Origin: Fusobacterium naviforme
Lineage (GTDB): Bacteria; Bacillota; Clostridia; Lachnospirales; Lachnospiraceae
Length of the DNA stretch: 64,000 nucleotides
Reading direction: 5' to 3'
Assembly (NCBI GenBank): GCA_003014445.1
Contig: PYGH01000001.1
Span: 682,001-746,000, forward strand
Below, piece after piece: positions 1 through 9,770 of this stretch. The first letter of the stretch is position 1. Each line of letters begins with the position of its first letter. The position numbers were made by a program, and so were the translations under genes. The notes below the pieces were generated by a model that was given only the letters and a program-made list of their open reading frames with translations, was not told the origin of the DNA and did no database searches.

Positions 1-3000
1 AATGAGTCTCTCAGCAGCATCAGCCTTCCCTCCCTGAAGGAAACGGGATATGTGTCCTTCTGGAACTGCCCGATTGCCGCGGTAGAAGTTCCGAATCTGG
101 AGATCGTCGGGGATGGCGCATTTCTGGATAGTAAGCTCACGGAGGTGACGGAGGAGAACTTCCCTGCGCTTCGCATTGTCGAGGACAGAGCTTTTAACCG
201 AAGTCCTCTGACCAGAGTGTCGATTCCGATGGTGCAGGAGCTGCTCGGACAGGCGTTTTATGGCAATGCGTCCACCGGACAGCCCGTGATCGAGGATCGT
301 TTTGACAGTCTGGAGCAGCTCGGCGATGAGGCCCTTAGGGGAAACGGAGCGCTCACAGAGCTCCATATGCCGAAGCTGAAGCGCATCGGAACGGGTGCCT
401 TTGCAGGAAATCCGGGATCCCCGGAGTGGGCCAATCGCGTTGTGATCTATACCGACAATGAGAGCCTGCCGAGTAAGGAGAATTACATTGTGAATCCTAG
501 CCCCACAGGAGATGGGGACTGGGAGGAGGCAGATTTCACCTGGGACGCGGAGCATCCAGAGGTCGTGACCGGCTTCTCGGCGACGGGGCAGGATAAGATC
601 GCAAAGAAGAATTTTGAATTAAAGCTCCCGCCGCGCGCACAGGTGGTGGCGGAGGGCGCCTTTGAGGCCATCGGTCTGGTCAGTGTCAGTGCGCCAAATG
701 TCACCGAGGTGCGGGACAGCGGTTTCTATGGCAACAAGCTCAGCGATATCAGCAGCGGCTTTCCGCAGCTTCGCAGCATCACGGGAACATGGGCCTTTGG
801 TGTGAATAAGATCACGGCGCTGGACCTGCCGCAGCTGGAGAGCATAGGGAGGCGCACATTTTCGGGAAATCCGATCACGGAGGCGGAGCTTCCCGCCGTC
901 CGGGATATCGGAGACTATGCCTTTGCCGGTGCTCCTCTGGAGACGCTCCATGCGCCGCAGCTGGAGCGCATAGGAAAGCGCGCCTTCTACAGTCATAAGC
1001 TTGAGGAGCTGTCGCTTCCGGCGCTCCGGGAGGTGGGAGTCGCGGCCTTTGCAGACATTATGAAAAACAGTGCCTATGCAGAGAGATATGACTATCCGGA
1101 TGAGAATATCACAGGCTATTATAATCGTCCGCTGGAGAAGCTTTATGCTCCCAGTCTGGAGAGTGTTGCTCCGCTGGCCTTCGCCGGAAATAAGATAAAC
1201 GAACTGGAAGCGCCTGCCCTCCGGACAGTCGGACGCCGGGCCTTTGATGAAAACCAGATCAGGGAGCTGTCCCTTCCGGAGCTGAGGACCGCAGAACGCA
1301 TGGCGTTCCACAAGAATCAGATCAGCGGAAGTCTGGATCTGCCGAAGGCAGAGACGCTCTCAGAGCTGGCCTTTGGCTACAATCGTCTGGACGAGGTCTT
1401 TGTCAGCGCGGCTTTGAAGGAGCTCTCTCAGAACAGTTTTCAGGGGAACCGCAATAGCAATAAGACGAAGAAGGAAGTGCTGGTCTTCGTCATGGATGGA
1501 AATAAGCCTGCCGGGAATCCGAATGAGCTGGAGGACGGCTATGTGAACCAGGTCCGTCAGCACCTCATCAACCCCACGCATGTGACAGTGAAGTATCTGG
1601 ATGAAAATGACAAGCAGCTCGCGGACACGGTCTCCGAATACATCTACGGAGACAAGACCTACAGCTATATCCGCATATTCCAGCACTCTGTGGATCATGA
1701 GACGGTGGAGGTTCCGGACGACAGACAGCCTCACGAGCTCATTTTCCGCTATCAAAAGCAGACTGTGACGAATCGCGGCGGCGTGGAGCTGCGCCAGGGC
1801 AATGAGACGGATGTGAACAGCAGTCTTCCGAAGCACAGCTATCACATCGGTGAACTCATGACGACCTGGGTGTATCTGGATGTCACGGATGACGACAACA
1901 CCTATACAGAGGGAGAGATACGGCTCTATTATGATCCGAAATATATCGACCAGAGCTCCATCAAGGTGCGAAAAGAGGGCACCTCGGTAAAGAGCTTCGA
2001 GGCGAAGGACGGAGAGCTGCGCATTCAGCTGGCCACAGATGGCAGTGTGTCAGGCGGCTACAGCCTGAGTCTCCCCGTTGAGTGGAGATTTAAGAAGTAT
2101 GAGACGCCAAATCACCACGGGCTGCAGATTCAGGGGCTCTTCACCAATAAGGGAGAGAGCATCTGCGTTGCGGAGCCGCTCACGCTGGAGGGTTATTACA
2201 ATCCGCCGCAGGTTATAAAGAGAAGTCCTCTGAACCTTCCGGACTACGACTATAAGAACCTGGATTCCAGTGACAACGGCCCGCGCCTCATGGGTGTTCT
2301 GGGAGAGTACTTAAAGCCTGACGGAGTCAGAGAGTACAAGGTGACGGAGGCTATGCCGGTGCGCTATGACTTCACGGTCGGCTCGCTGGAGCGCTATGTG
2401 GATCAGGCCATAGTCCGGGATACGCTGCCGCAGTATGTCGCGATCAATGCGGACGGGTTGGAGGAGACCCGGGATGCAGTGTTTGATCAGTCAATGAACC
2501 CGGACTGGTCTCTGAGCGTGGATGCAGAGGGAAAGAAGCTTCTGTCGCAGAGCCGGCAGTTCCCGAAGACTCTGAATCCTTCCGGCTATATCGCGCCGCT
2601 CTACCTCTCCTATCCGGATCTGAAGTCCGGCTATAACGTGGAGAACCAGGTGCAGCTTGAGCTGGTTCCGCATGACATAGGCGCAAAAGAGGAGCACATG
2701 CAGAGCAGCGATGATCTGAGCATCTATACTGGCTTCTATGCGCCCATAGTCTATGACGGAGATCCGCGCTTTGAGAAATTTCCCGGCGGAGGGCCGCACA
2801 CGGACGGCATCACCTCTTATTTCTACGACACGGCGAAGGATCGTGAAAAGGTGATTCCTTTCCTTTTACGCGCGTCCTCACTCGCGCAGAAGTCAGATCT
2901 GCAGGAGCTTGTGATAGCGGACTATGATCTGGATCCACGGCTGTACTACTACGGCGTCTCCTTCCCGCGTGACAGCCACACGGCCGCAAATATCACGGTG

Positions 3001-6000
3001 GATGTCATCGCCTATAAGAGAGCGGGCAAGAATCTGGATCCGGCTTCGGATCAGATATTGGATCAGCAGTCTGTGGAGATGAGCGAGAGGAATCATGTCG
3101 TATTTCCGGAGGAGATTGCCAGGGAGATCGATTACGTCTATCTGGTGCTGCCGGCAGAACATAAGCTTATGTCCGCACTGGAATTTCGCATCGATACGAA
3201 GCTCCGGGAGCCGGACAAGAAGCAGTACAATGCCTCGTCCTCGGGCAGCAATGTATTCCAGAACTACGCCGTCATGTCCGGAAATCTCTATATCAAGGGC
3301 ACCAAGATCCTGAGCGGTGAGAGAGGGGATTTGAAGAAACCGGACGGCAACACCATGATCAGCAAGTACCACAGCGAGTGGGATCCTATCCCCGGAAACT
3401 TCATCTGGGGCGACCACGCGGAAATCTATGTGAGGGATTATGCGCAGCGCATGGGAATACAGAAGACACAGAGCTATCCCTCTACTGCGGCGCGTCCCAT
3501 CTACCCCGGGGAGCGGGGAGACTATGTCCTGTCCCTGAAGCCGGAGATCTACGGAGGGGCGGCGATCGCCGATCTCGGCGCGGAGGATCTTAAGAATTTT
3601 GAGATGATAGACCTCATGCCGAATGGAGTCAGTCTGAACCAGATTCAGCTCTCAGAGGACTTCCAGAGGAGCGGAGGAGAGTATGAGCTGATCGAAAACT
3701 ACGGAGGCACAGATCAGCTGGCGATCCGCTTCCACACAGAGCTCCTGAAGGCCGGAGTGTATCATATCGCGACGCTGAAGACAGCGACCTCTCCGGCCAT
3801 CCCGGAGGGCTTTGTGACGAACCGTCTGTATGTAGATTTTGAGAATCCTTCCATCATGAAGCTCGGTGTGAAGAAGGCGGTGCCGGGCAAAGATGCGTCG
3901 AAGCCGTGGCTCTACGATGAGACCAGCTTCCGCTTTATGAAGGCGAAGGAGATGTACGCCCGAAAGTATATCCGCAGATACGGAGAGCTGCCGTGGTCGG
4001 ATGATGGAGTTATGACGGAGTCCGAGGGACAGCTGGAATATAAGCTGGAGCTCATCAACAATCAGAGCAGTGACAGAGAGAATGTTCAGCTGATGGACTT
4101 CTTCCCATATGTGGGAGATACCAATATACAGGAGGAGAATATCGGGAACCACAAGAGGGCTCCCAGACATTCCGAGTTTGAGAATCAATTTGATTTAAGC
4201 CGCAGCGTGCAGGTTCCGGAGGGCTATGAGGTTCTCTACTGGAACAGTGATACAGCAGTAAACTACAATAACCGTTCCGCGGATCAGATCGCGGAGGAGC
4301 TCAGCTGGGCAGCGGCGCCCGCCGCCAATACCAGAGGCATACTGGTGAAGGCAAAGCCCGGTGTGAAGCTTGCTGCCGGAGGCGTGCTGGCGGTCATTGT
4401 TCCGATGAAGGCGCCGAAGAACGATCTGAGCAACAACTACGCGAATACCGGAAAGAAGGCCTGGAACAGCTTTGTCCGGAAGGACAGCGCCACCATACGC
4501 TTTATCGAGCCGAATGTGGTCTGGAATTCCCTGATCCCGCCGAAGGGCTCGATCAGCTTCAAAAAGTTTGGAAAAGAAGGGATTGCGACAGGCGATGCAA
4601 AGGCTCAGGGCCTTCCCGGCGCGGAGTTTGAGGCAAAGGACAGCAGCGGCCGCATCTATACCGCAGTATCCGGTGAGGATGGAGAGGTGCGCTTCACAGA
4701 TCTCCCGATACAGGAGAGCTATACGATCACAGAGACGAAGCTCCCGGAGGGTTATCAGAGAGCGGAGAATGGAGCCAAGCACGAATTAAAGCTCGGCTAT
4801 GAGGATTTCAAGAAGCACGCGGCGGCGGATGCAGAGGGGCGGGAGTTCCATGTCCGGATAGAAGACACGCGGGCGATCAGGGAGTTCATGAATGTAAAGC
4901 CGTATCGCGGTTCGCTGGAGCTTCTGAAGGTGAATGAGGCGGGAACGCCGCTGCCCTATGTCGCCTTCCGCTTAAAGGGCATGAGTCCCTGGAATCAGGA
5001 CTACGACAGAAGCTTCCGTACCGGAACCGACGGAAAGATCAAGGTTTCGGATCTTCTCGAGGGGGTCTATCAGCTGACAGAGCAGACAAACAGCAGCCAG
5101 ACAGCTTATCAGGCCGCGGCTCCGCTGGAATTTGCGATTGATGCGGAGCACCGGGAGATTCGCTTCACCGGGGATCAGAGTATTGTCAATAAGGATCTGC
5201 AGCTGGTCATCAATAAGCTGGGGCTCGCGGCGGATGCTGCGCTGCCGGAGAGCCTGCAGAAGCTCACGAACTTCGGGAAGAAGAGGCTGGATGGCTATGC
5301 CTTCTCCATTCAGGAGCTTACTGCGGACGGTCAGAAGGTCGGAGATCCGATCGAGACCGGAAAGACCGTGCGGGGAGCAGTGATCGTAAAGAATCTGAAG
5401 CTGAACACCCTGTATGAGATCTCCGAGCTTCCGCACAGTGATCCGAATTACAGACACAATGACAGGAAATATCGCTTCAAATTAAACGACAAGGCGGAAA
5501 TAACAGATGAGAACGGACAGGTCTTCCGTCAGAACATCCTGAATTTCCCGAACCTTCGAAAGCCCGTGAGAGGTCTGGTAGAGGTGGAGAAGCAGGATGA
5601 GAGAGGCGCAGCACTTGCCGGCGCAGTGTTTGCGCTGTACAGGAATGGCGCCGTCATTCAGAAGCAGGAGGCGAAGCTTGAAGGGAACAGGGCACTGGCC
5701 CGCTTTGAGAATATTGAGCCGGGTATCTACTATCTCCGGGAGCTCACTGCGCCGGATGGATACCTGCTCTCCGATACAGAGCACACGGTCTATATTCCCT
5801 TTGAGCCAGGCGGAGACAAAACGGGAATCATTGTAGAAGAGGAGCAGATCACAAAGAAGTTCAGCTTCCGCTATGTGGACCGGCCGCTTCAGCTGGAGCT
5901 CATCAAGGGCGACCTGATCTATGAGAACATACTGGAGAGTGAGAAGGAGAGCTTCCTCCGGGAGAATTCTGCCTATCGCTACCGCAGTGTCTCGGAGCAC

Positions 6001-7425
6001 AGAGGAGATATCTACCTTCCGCTTCGCGGCGCGGAGTTCGCGCTCTATGAGAAACTGGAGGACGGCAGCAGGAGAGAGCTTACGCCCGGAAAGAGGTTTA
6101 TCAGTGATGCGGAGGGCCGAATAGAGCTCGGGGATTATGTGAAGCAGCTGAATGTCAGCAGGAACTACATACTGGTTGAGACCAAAGCCCCGGAGGGTTA
6201 TCGTCTGGACAGCTACACCGTACCGGAGATCCCGCTGAATTTCCGGGATGACAGCCGGATGGGCAAGCTGGACGGATCTGTGATCCGGCGTTTTAAGAAC
6301 AATCAGCCTATCGCGGGGCGCATTCTGATCTCCAAGCGGGATGCAGACACGAGAAGCGCGCTGAAGGGGGCGGAGTTTGCGCTCTACCTTGCGGAGGAGC
6401 TTCAGAAACATCCGGAACGGCCCGAGCCTCTGCTCACAGTGACCAGCAATGCGCGCGGCATCGCAGAGTTCAGGAATCTGAGCCTCGGGAGCTATGTGGT
6501 GCGGGAAGTGAAGGCACCGGAGGGCTATCAGCGCATGGAGAAGGACTACCACTTCGAGCTGACGGAGGCAGATTCCACGGGCAGTATCATCATCAACAAT
6601 CCGCATCTGGTGGAATTTGGCATAGAGAAGCAGTGGATCGGAAAGGCTGCCCGGGAAGCCGTGGTGGAAATACTCTGCGACGGAGTGCCGGCGAAGGATA
6701 TAAACGGAAGGGAGCTTCCTGCGATTACGCTCAGTGCAAAGAACCGCTGGAGCGCTCATGTGGAGGGGCTTCCCGCGATGGATGCCTCGGGCAGGCGCTA
6801 CCAGTACAGCCTGAGAGAGCGGCCCATAGAGGGCTATGAGGTGAAGATCACCGGCAGTGCGGATTACGGCGAACAGCACTTCAAAGTGACCAATATGGAG
6901 ATACCGCCGGAGCCGCCGACCCCACCGAAACCGCCGACGCCCTCCACGCCCTCCAATCCGGGCGGCGGAGGTGGAGGACACACGCCGAATCCGGGAAAGA
7001 AGAATTTCAGCGTGAAGGTGCAGAAGCTCTGGGAAGGCAGTCCGCTGGATGCAGTGACCGTCTATCTGCTCCGCGACGGCGAGAGCTATGCGAGAGCGGA
7101 GCTCAGCGCGTCAGAGGGATGGAGCTGGGAGTTCAGGGATCTGCCCGTTCGGGCGGAGGGAAGCCTCAGAAAGTACCGCTACACCATAGCAGAGGAGCCC
7201 TGTGAGGGTTATGAGACCAGCATCAGCGGAGATGCGGGGCGAGGCTTTACCGTGACCAATACAGAAATACCCGAACAGCCTGAGACGCCCGGATCTACGC
7301 CGGAAAGAGGCAGAAGGAGAGTTCCGAAGACAGGAGAGGAGCGCTCCTGGGCACACATTGCCCTGCTGGGGCTGCTTCTGCTCATGCTGCTGGGACTTCA
7401 CAGGAGAAAAGAAAATCAGGATTAA
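1..7425 (+). CDS. Giant LPXTG-like anchored adhesin, BspA-type LRR plus Cna-B domains (5' end missing)
   Basis: The reading frame is open from base 1, so the start lies upstream of the window; 2474 codons are visible. Bases 1-1500 encode BspA/LRR_5-type leucine-rich repeats of the form LxLPxLxxIGxxAFxxNxI, in two blocks split near 480-620 by a linker that resembles the usual start of a BspA block. Bases about 1570-1770 look MucBP-like. A long adhesin-type beta region follows. From about 4540 there are six to eight Cna-B/SpaA-type domains, recognisable by GAEFALY cores and endings such as ETKAPEGY. A Pro/Gly-rich linker lies at about 6900-7000 and separates the last two Cna-B domains. The C terminus has the sorting motif VPKTG (7321-7335), a hydrophobic segment and a basic tail, so sortase anchoring to the wall is expected. 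The role is probably attachment to host or other bacteria; the ligand is unknown. No sortase gene is in the window. Confidence 0.9.
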   Translation, partial: NESLSSISLPSLKETGYVSFWNCPIAAVEVPNLEIVGDGAFLDSKLTEVTEENFPALRIVEDRAFNRSPLTRVSIPMVQELLGQAFYGNASTGQPVIEDRFDSLEQLGDEALRGNGALTELHMPKLKRIGTGAFAGNPGSPEWANRVVIYTDNESLPSKENYIVNPSPTGDGDWEEADFTWDAEHPEVVTGFSATGQDKIAKKNFELKLPPRAQVVAEGAFEAIGLVSVSAPNVTEVRDSGFYGNKLSDISSGFPQLRSITGTWAFGVNKITALDLPQLESIGRRTFSGNPITEAELPAVRDIGDYAFAGAPLETLHAPQLERIGKRAFYSHKLEELSLPALREVGVAAFADIMKNSAYAERYDYPDENITGYYNRPLEKLYAPSLESVAPLAFAGNKINELEAPALRTVGRRAFDENQIRELSLPELRTAERMAFHKNQISGSLDLPKAETLSELAFGYNRLDEVFVSAALKELSQNSFQGNRNSNKTKKEVLVFVMDGNKPAGNPNELEDGYVNQVRQHLINPTHVTVKYLDENDKQLADTVSEYIYGDKTYSYIRIFQHSVDHETVEVPDDRQPHELIFRYQKQTVTNRGGVELRQGNETDVNSSLPKHSYHIGELMTTWVYLDVTDDDNTYTEGEIRLYYDPKYIDQSSIKVRKEGTSVKSFEAKDGELRIQLATDGSVSGGYSLSLPVEWRFKKYETPNHHGLQIQGLFTNKGESICVAEPLTLEGYYNPPQVIKRSPLNLPDYDYKNLDSSDNGPRLMGVLGEYLKPDGVREYKVTEAMPVRYDFTVGSLERYVDQAIVRDTLPQYVAINADGLEETRDAVFDQSMNPDWSLSVDAEGKKLLSQSRQFPKTLNPSGYIAPLYLSYPDLKSGYNVENQVQLELVPHDIGAKEEHMQSSDDLSIYTGFYAPIVYDGDPRFEKFPGGGPHTDGITSYFYDTAKDREKVIPFLLRASSLAQKSDLQELVIADYDLDPRLYYYGVSFPRDSHTAANITVDVIAYKRAGKNLDPASDQILDQQSVEMSERNHVVFPEEIAREIDYVYLVLPAEHKLMSALEFRIDTKLREPDKKQYNASSSGSNVFQNYAVMSGNLYIKGTKILSGERGDLKKPDGNTMISKYHSEWDPIPGNFIWGDHAEIYVRDYAQRMGIQKTQSYPSTAARPIYPGERGDYVLSLKPEIYGGAAIADLGAEDLKNFEMIDLMPNGVSLNQIQLSEDFQRSGGEYELIENYGGTDQLAIRFHTELLKAGVYHIATLKTATSPAIPEGFVTNRLYVDFENPSIMKLGVKKAVPGKDASKPWLYDETSFRFMKAKEMYARKYIRRYGELPWSDDGVMTESEGQLEYKLELINNQSSDRENVQLMDFFPYVGDTNIQEENIGNHKRAPRHSEFENQFDLSRSVQVPEGYEVLYWNSDTAVNYNNRSADQIAEELSWAAAPAANTRGILVKAKPGVKLAAGGVLAVIVPMKAPKNDLSNNYANTGKKAWNSFVRKDSATIRFIEPNVVWNSLIPPKGSISFKKFGKEGIATGDAKAQGLPGAEFEAKDSSGRIYTAVSGEDGEVRFTDLPIQESYTITETKLPEGYQRAENGAKHELKLGYEDFKKHAAADAEGREFHVRIEDTRAIREFMNVKPYRGSLELLKVNEAGTPLPYVAFRLKGMSPWNQDYDRSFRTGTDGKIKVSDLLEGVYQLTEQTNSSQTAYQAAAPLEFAIDAEHREIRFTGDQSIVNKDLQLVINKLGLAADAALPESLQKLTNFGKKRLDGYAFSIQELTADGQKVGDPIETGKTVRGAVIVKNLKLNTLYEISELPHSDPNYRHNDRKYRFKLNDKAEITDENGQVFRQNILNFPNLRKPVRGLVEVEKQDERGAALAGAVFALYRNGAVIQKQEAKLEGNRALARFENIEPGIYYLRELTAPDGYLLSDTEHTVYIPFEPGGDKTGIIVEEEQITKKFSFRYVDRPLQLELIKGDLIYENILESEKESFLRENSAYRYRSVSEHRGDIYLPLRGAEFALYEKLEDGSRRELTPGKRFISDAEGRIELGDYVKQLNVSRNYILVETKAPEGYRLDSYTVPEIPLNFRDDSRMGKLDGSVIRRFKNNQPIAGRILISKRDADTRSALKGAEFALYLAEELQKHPERPEPLLTVTSNARGIAEFRNLSLGSYVVREVKAPEGYQRMEKDYHFELTEADSTGSIIINNPHLVEFGIEKQWIGKAAREAVVEILCDGVPAKDINGRELPAITLSAKNRWSAHVEGLPAMDASGRRYQYSLRERPIEGYEVKITGSADYGEQHFKVTNMEIPPEPPTPPKPPTPSTPSNPGGGGGGHTPNPGKKNFSVKVQKLWEGSPLDAVTVYLLRDGESYARAELSASEGWSWEFRDLPVRAEGSLRKYRYTIAEEPCEGYETSISGDAGRGFTVTNTEIPEQPETPGSTPERGRRRVPKTGEERSWAHIALLGLLLLMLLGLHRRKENQD

Positions 7426-7510
7426 GAGATCAGAGTTAAGCAGCGACGGATAAACGCTGGGATGCATGTATGACTGAAAAGCGGACATGCTCCGGATAGA
7501 TACTATGGAC

Positions 7511-7545
7511 AGACCCTGGGTGAGAGCACTCAGGGTCTGATTTTT
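7511..7545 (+). terminator. Rho-independent terminator after the adhesin gene
   Basis: A 12-bp stem (7511-7522 with 7527-7538, one G-T pair) closes an AGAG tetraloop and is followed by TTTTT at 7541-7545. It separates the adhesin from the TRAP transporter genes. Confidence 0.85.
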
Positions 7546-7587
7546 GTGTTAAAACAGTGATTATAGAATAATTGACTATAAAACCAT

Positions 7588-7656
7588 TTGATTTTGAGGA
7601 TAAATTGTGTAATATAGAAATATAGCTGTTGGAGATATTGGCAAATTCGTCAATAT
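7588..7656 (+). promoter_or_regulatory. Possible promoter and inverted repeat before the TRAP genes
   Basis: This stretch is clearly more AT-rich than the genes around it. A possible -35 TTGATT (7588-7593) lies 16 bp from a possible -10 TAATAT (7610-7615). An inverted repeat, ATATTG (7635-7640) and CAATAT (7651-7656) around a 10-bp spacer, sits in the leader before the ribosome binding site and could be an operator. The promoter match is only moderate. Confidence 0.35.
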
Positions 7657-7697
7657 ATTGGAACTTATCAACGATTGTCTGTGTAAAGGGGAATGGT

Positions 7698-9671
7698 ATG
7701 AAAAAGGACAAGGCGGTTCAGGAGATCAATGTGGAATCTCTGGACAGTGAGCTGGCTGCAGCAAGAAAAATGGAGGAAAACAAGGGCACAGCCTTTGGCA
7801 GAATCGCCGCAGTATTTGCATTCTCTATGTCACTGTTTCACATCCTGACTGTATTCCGGCAGCTGGATGTGATACCGCAGCGCGGCATTCATGTCGCATT
7901 TGCGTTTACCATACTGCTGCTTAGTCAGCCGCTCTACGAGCATGTATTTAAGGATCGCTTTGCCGGGAATGCCGAATTTCGCCTCGTCTGCCGCATCATT
8001 GATCTTGTGATGATCGGGGCGCTCTGGGCTGCGATCTGGATGTGCAAGTATGAGTACGACCATCTGTCGGACAATCTGGGTATTGCCGGACAGTGGGCGG
8101 TGGTTGCCGGTGCGCTGCTGCTCATCATTGTTCTGGAGGGGACCAGACGCTGTCTCGGCTATATCATGCCGGCGCTGGCGATTCTGTTCTTCCTCTACGC
8201 GCGCTTCGGGCACATGCTGCCGGGGGCACTGGGGCACAAGGAATATAAGCTTGCTGCGCTGCTCAAGTATCTGTCGGTCGATCTGGACGGTATTTTCGGT
8301 ACGACCATTCAGGTCTCCGCGACGGTTATCATCATGTTTGTCATGTTCGGTACCTTTCTTGAGGCGTCCGGCTGTTCCAGCTTTATCAATGATCTGGCGC
8401 TCTCCCTCACAGGAAAGCTTCGCTGCGGCCCGGCACTGGCTGCGGTTGTCGCCTCCGCGCTGATGGGGTGCATCAACGGTTCTGCAGTTGCAAACGTAGT
8501 TGGTACCGGCACCTTTACCATTCCTCTTATGAAGTCCAGAGGCTATAAGCCTGAGTTTGCTTCAGGGGTTGAGGCAGTGGCCTCCACCGGCGGACAGATT
8601 CTGCCGCCGGTCATGGGCTCCGGTGCCTTCCTGATGGTCGCCTTCACCGGGGTACCCTATACCCGGATCGTGATCGCGGCAGTCATACCCGCAGTGCTCT
8701 ATTTCCTCGGCGCTGCCATTGCGGTGTTTGCGCAGGGCGAGGTCGGCGATGTGGAACTGCTTCCGGAGAATGAGATTCCGAGGACGAGAGCTGTTTTGAA
8801 GGATGGCTGGCTGTACCTCCTCATCATCGGCGCGCTGGTGTGGGCCCTGCTGATCGTGCAGTATTCTCCGGCACTTTCCGGTCTGATCGGCTGTGTGTCC
8901 GTTCCTCTGGTCATGCTCTTTGATAAAAAGAAGCGCTTTACGATCCGGGAGATTCCGGAAACCATGGTAAAAACCGGCTACAGTGCACTTTCCATCGTAT
9001 CCGGCTGTGCCTGTGCGGGCGTTGTGGTGGCAATGATTTCCAGAACCGGGATAGGCGTGGTCTTCGGAGATATGATGATTAACGCGGCACATGGCCTGAT
9101 GTTTCCGAGCCTTCTGTTCTGCGCGATTGCCTGCATCATTCTGGGCATGGGTCTTCCGACCACCTCCGCGTATGTGATTGCGGCGTCGATTCTGGCTCCG
9201 GCGCTGGCGAAGCTTGGTCTCAGCCTTCTGACTGCACACCTCTTTGTATTTTACTTTGCCTGCCTTTCCGCCATCACACCGCCGGTGGCACTGGCGGCCT
9301 ATGCGGGAGCAGGGATTGCGAAGTGCGATCCGATGCAGACCGCAATTCACGCCTGCAAGATCGGGTTTGCCGGCTTTATCGTGCCCTTCGTGTTCTGTTA
9401 TAACGCAGCTATGATGCTGGACGGTTCTCCGCTCTCCATCATATCGGTGTGTGTCACCGCGCTGGTCGGCTGTATCGGCATGTCCTGTGGTATGCAGGGC
9501 TGGTATTTCAGCGGGCAGAGAAAGGTGCCGCTTCTTGTCCGCCTCATGGTGATTGCAGGAGGGCTGCTGATGATGACGCCATCTGATCTCATGAGCATCA
9601 TCGGTCTGGTATTGCTGGCCGCAGCGTTTTTCCTCCCGAAGCTGGGAAGCAGGGAAAAGGCAGCTGTCTGA
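7698..9671 (+). CDS. TRAP transporter permease, fused 4TM/12TM subunits (TAXI type)
   Basis: This 657-residue polytopic membrane protein fuses the small (DctQ-like, about residues 30-170) and large (DctM-like, about 190-640) TRAP permease subunits, as is usual for TAXI-family systems. The large-subunit core includes the stretch GCINGSAVANVVGTGTFTIP and later GMGLPTTSAYV, both typical of DctM helices. It imports an organic anion, often a dicarboxylate or amino acid, using an ion gradient; the substrate cannot be told from sequence. The start ATG at 7698 follows AAAGGGG (7685-7691) at good spacing; an in-frame TTG upstream at 7629 lacks a binding site. The binding protein gene follows 99 bp downstream. 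Confidence 0.9.
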   Translation: MKKDKAVQEINVESLDSELAAARKMEENKGTAFGRIAAVFAFSMSLFHILTVFRQLDVIPQRGIHVAFAFTILLLSQPLYEHVFKDRFAGNAEFRLVCRIIDLVMIGALWAAIWMCKYEYDHLSDNLGIAGQWAVVAGALLLIIVLEGTRRCLGYIMPALAILFFLYARFGHMLPGALGHKEYKLAALLKYLSVDLDGIFGTTIQVSATVIIMFVMFGTFLEASGCSSFINDLALSLTGKLRCGPALAAVVASALMGCINGSAVANVVGTGTFTIPLMKSRGYKPEFASGVEAVASTGGQILPPVMGSGAFLMVAFTGVPYTRIVIAAVIPAVLYFLGAAIAVFAQGEVGDVELLPENEIPRTRAVLKDGWLYLLIIGALVWALLIVQYSPALSGLIGCVSVPLVMLFDKKKRFTIREIPETMVKTGYSALSIVSGCACAGVVVAMISRTGIGVVFGDMMINAAHGLMFPSLLFCAIACIILGMGLPTTSAYVIAASILAPALAKLGLSLLTAHLFVFYFACLSAITPPVALAAYAGAGIAKCDPMQTAIHACKIGFAGFIVPFVFCYNAAMMLDGSPLSIISVCVTALVGCIGMSCGMQGWYFSGQRKVPLLVRLMVIAGGLLMMTPSDLMSIIGLVLLAAAFFLPKLGSREKAAV

Positions 9672-9770
9672 TTTGCAGAGGCGAGCACTGTGTGAAAACA
9701 TTAGATTCCGGTTGTTAAGGGAAGAGATTCCCGGGCAGATAAAAAGGCTATGAGAAAGGAGAAAAGGTTT

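Noticed and set aside
5482-6981. 499-codon frame antisense to the adhesin
   Set aside because: It is a shadow of the adhesin gene with Arg/His/Leu-rich composition and no recognisable domain.
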